Shown here: positions 15,243 to 16,361 of the stretch, in pieces
How the letters are laid out: the number at the start of each line of letters is the position of its first letter
How positions within the stretch are numbered: the stretch's first letter is position 1
Origin: Bacteroidales bacterium
Lineage (GTDB): Bacteria; Bacteroidota; Bacteroidia; Bacteroidales; 4484-276
Direction: 5' to 3'
Assembly: GCA_018400545.1 (NCBI GenBank)
Contig: JAGYLT010000018.1
Span: 1-16,361, forward strand
Length of the DNA stretch: 16,361 nucleotides
Translations under genes and position numbers: made by a program
The notes under the pieces: model-generated
What the model was told of the DNA's origin: nothing
Databases searched by the model: none
The model's input: only the letters and a program-made list of their open reading frames with translations

Positions 15243-15250
15243 CAAAAGAA
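15243..15250 (-). promoter_or_regulatory. Weak -7-like box for the gld operon (TTCTTTTG)
   Basis: On the minus strand this octamer has one mismatch to TAnnTTTG and lies 24 bases before the gldA ATG, with another TTTTTTG just upstream. The match is modest. Confidence 0.3.
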
Positions 15251-15308
15251 CAAAAAATCTGATACCCGCTGAAGTTAGATGTTTTCGGATTTAACAATCT
15301 TTAACGAG

Positions 15309-15327
15309 GTTTTAAACTCTTTAAAAC
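15309..15327. promoter_or_regulatory. Perfect 8-bp inverted repeat in the divergent gldA/GPP34 gap
   Basis: GTTTTAAA and TTTAAAAC are exact inverted complements separated by CTC. The site lies in the 225-base divergent intergenic region, where an operator for either gene would be expected. It is AT-only apart from the ends, so chance occurrence is not excluded, and no T tract follows. Confidence 0.3.
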
Positions 15328-15409
15328 ATTGATAATTCGGTAGTCTTATACCCGATTTTGTCTTGCGTTTAAAATTGCATATCACTGCAAAGTGGACCTA
15401 AAATTATGG

Positions 15410-15417
15410 TACTTTTG
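15410..15417 (+). promoter_or_regulatory. Bacteroidota-type -7 box (TACTTTTG)
   Basis: Exact TAnnTTTG match 26 bases before the ATG of the GPP34-family gene. It overlaps an in-frame GTG at 15417, which therefore cannot be the start of a transcript-borne gene. Confidence 0.6.
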
Positions 15418-15443
15418 TGGATATTAACATTAAATCAGGAATT

Positions 15444-16136
15444 ATGGAATCCGAACTCACCCTTAAGGAAAAATACCTGTTGCTTTGTTATCATCCCGAA
15501 AAAGGGCGTCAGCTCAACACAGCATCCTATTCAACCTATGGAATTGCCGGGGCCATCATGCTCGAACTGGCCGGGATGAATAAAATTAAGCTGACCAATG
15601 AAAGGGTTGTTTTGTCTGATACCAGGAGCACCGGCGACGACATCCTCGATCTAATGGTTCAAAAAATAGCTGCAGCAAAACGAAAAAAAAAGGTCAGCCG
15701 CTGGATCAGTAACATCGCACAGTCGGGGCTGATGCGCAAAATTAAACGGGAAATCCGGGAAAAGCTCATTAGGAAAAAGATCCTGAATTTGAAAGAAAAA
15801 AGTGTGTTGGGGATTTTTAAATACAACCGCTATCCGGCCCGAAACGGCAAACTCAGGCGGGAGCTAATCAGTGAGATCCATCACGTTGTGATTGGACGAA
15901 AAATCGGCAACAAGGACACCATGATATTAACTGCTCTGATCGGTGCAACAAAGATGACTTCCAGTTTCTTTATCCGTGAAGAGCGCAGGACCGCCCGAAA
16001 ACGCGTGAAGGAGATCATGAAAAACAATGATATCGCCAAGGTGCTCGACAGCACCGTTACAGCAGTTCAGGCGGCTGTCATCAGCGCTATCACAACCACA
16101 GCGGTGATTTCGGCAGCAACAACATCTTCAACTTAG
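15444..16136 (+). CDS. GPP34 (GOLPH3)-family protein
   Basis: The 230-residue protein matches the GPP34 family (PF05719): an N-terminal LTLKEKYLLLCYHPEKGR segment (5-22), AGAIMLELAGMNKI (35-48) with VVLSDTRSTGDDILD (55-69), and a C-terminal ALIGATKMTSSFF block (164-176). A very basic middle (79-140, rich in Lys and Arg) and an uncharged Ala/Thr/Ile tail (about 207-230) stand out. Eukaryotic members bind phosphatidylinositol-4-phosphate on Golgi membranes; the role of bacterial members is unknown, and membrane association is only an inference from the basic patch. The ATG at 15444 has an AGGA four bases upstream and is preferred to the in-frame GTG at 15417. No partner gene is adjacent in operon arrangement. 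Confidence 0.85.
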   Translation: MESELTLKEKYLLLCYHPEKGRQLNTASYSTYGIAGAIMLELAGMNKIKLTNERVVLSDTRSTGDDILDLMVQKIAAAKRKKKVSRWISNIAQSGLMRKIKREIREKLIRKKILNLKEKSVLGIFKYNRYPARNGKLRRELISEIHHVVIGRKIGNKDTMILTALIGATKMTSSFFIREERRTARKRVKEIMKNNDIAKVLDSTVTAVQAAVISAITTTAVISAATTSST

Positions 16137-16223
16137 AAAACTGCTATTTATTCGGCTTGAATTATTCATATTGAACATCAACTCTGAAAATGGGTTTTGG
16201 GTAAGTACCATAAAACCCGCACA

Positions 16224-16361
16224 ATGAAAACAGCCGAAAATATCACACAGCTTATCGGGAAAACGCCGCTGCTCAGGCTCAATGAATGCAGCGCCAGAAC
16301 AGGCGTAAATATTTTTGCCAAGCTCGAATACCAAAATCCGGGCGGTTCGGTGAAAGACCGG
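16224..16361 (+). CDS. cysK: Cysteine synthase A (O-acetylserine sulfhydrylase), 5' end only
   Basis: The first 46 codons are present and the gene runs off the window. The segment [13 protein letters not shown] (10-22) and the NPGGSVKDR motif (38-46), with the lysine that forms the Schiff base with pyridoxal phosphate, are diagnostic of the cysteine synthase/cystathionine beta-synthase fold. The early position of both motifs and the sequence are typical of CysK, which makes L-cysteine from O-acetylserine and sulfide; a cystathionine beta-synthase-type paralogue cannot be ruled out without the C-terminus. The 87-base gap upstream shows no clear -7 box or terminator. Confidence 0.9.
   Translation, partial: MKTAENITQLIGKTPLLRLNECSARTGVNIFAKLEYQNPGGSVKDR

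Overview
The window looks like chromosomal DNA of an uncultured or environmental Bacteroidota member, probably Bacteroidales/Marinilabiliales-like. Four things support this: promoter-like TAnnTTTG boxes close to start codons (597, 9419, 15410), A-rich leaders with few Shine-Dalgarno sites, a gldA-gldF-gldG cluster, and families typical of the phylum (WbqC-like protein, cytoplasmic SH3/NlpC-P60 peptidase, 7TM-HD phosphohydrolase). No phage, plasmid, CRISPR, rRNA or tRNA gene was seen.

Layout. 1-340: 3' end of a thioredoxin gene and a near-perfect intrinsic terminator. 341-622: non-coding, with short-period repeats and a 40-nt palindromic unit flanked by 9-bp direct repeats. 623-1240 (+): WbqC-like protein. 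1295-2808 (-): bacteriohemerythrin and a membrane-anchored serine beta-lactamase-family hydrolase. 2809-3555: no intact gene; a possible decayed ORF and three heptamer-phased repeat islands. 3556-5628 (-): PgpH-type 7TM-HD phosphodiesterase, divergent from a tight pair at 5689-7498 (+), an NlpC/P60 peptidase and an unrecognised Cys-rich protein. 7563-9340 (+): UshA-type 5'-nucleotidase lipoprotein gene broken by a one-base frameshift. 9453-10664 (+): OsmC-family protein and an RlmB-type rRNA methyltransferase. 10962-15218 (-): gldA-gldF-gldG plus a DUF4340 gene, ending in a terminator. 15444-16136 (+): GPP34/GOLPH3-family protein. 16224 to the end (+): 5' end of cysK.

Functional themes. The gld operon should encode an ABC exporter-like complex with two large membrane-anchored auxiliary proteins. 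The 7TM-HD protein implies cyclic-dinucleotide (probably c-di-AMP) turnover. The NlpC/P60 peptidase, having no signal peptide, fits recycling of wall peptides in the cytoplasm. The other genes look like ordinary housekeeping or stress genes.

No clear new multi-gene system is visible. The most interesting signals are the intergenic heptamer-phased repeats with the inserted palindrome, the unassigned Cys-rich 340-residue protein, the GPP34 protein outside its usual phyla, and the DUF4340 partner of GldFG.
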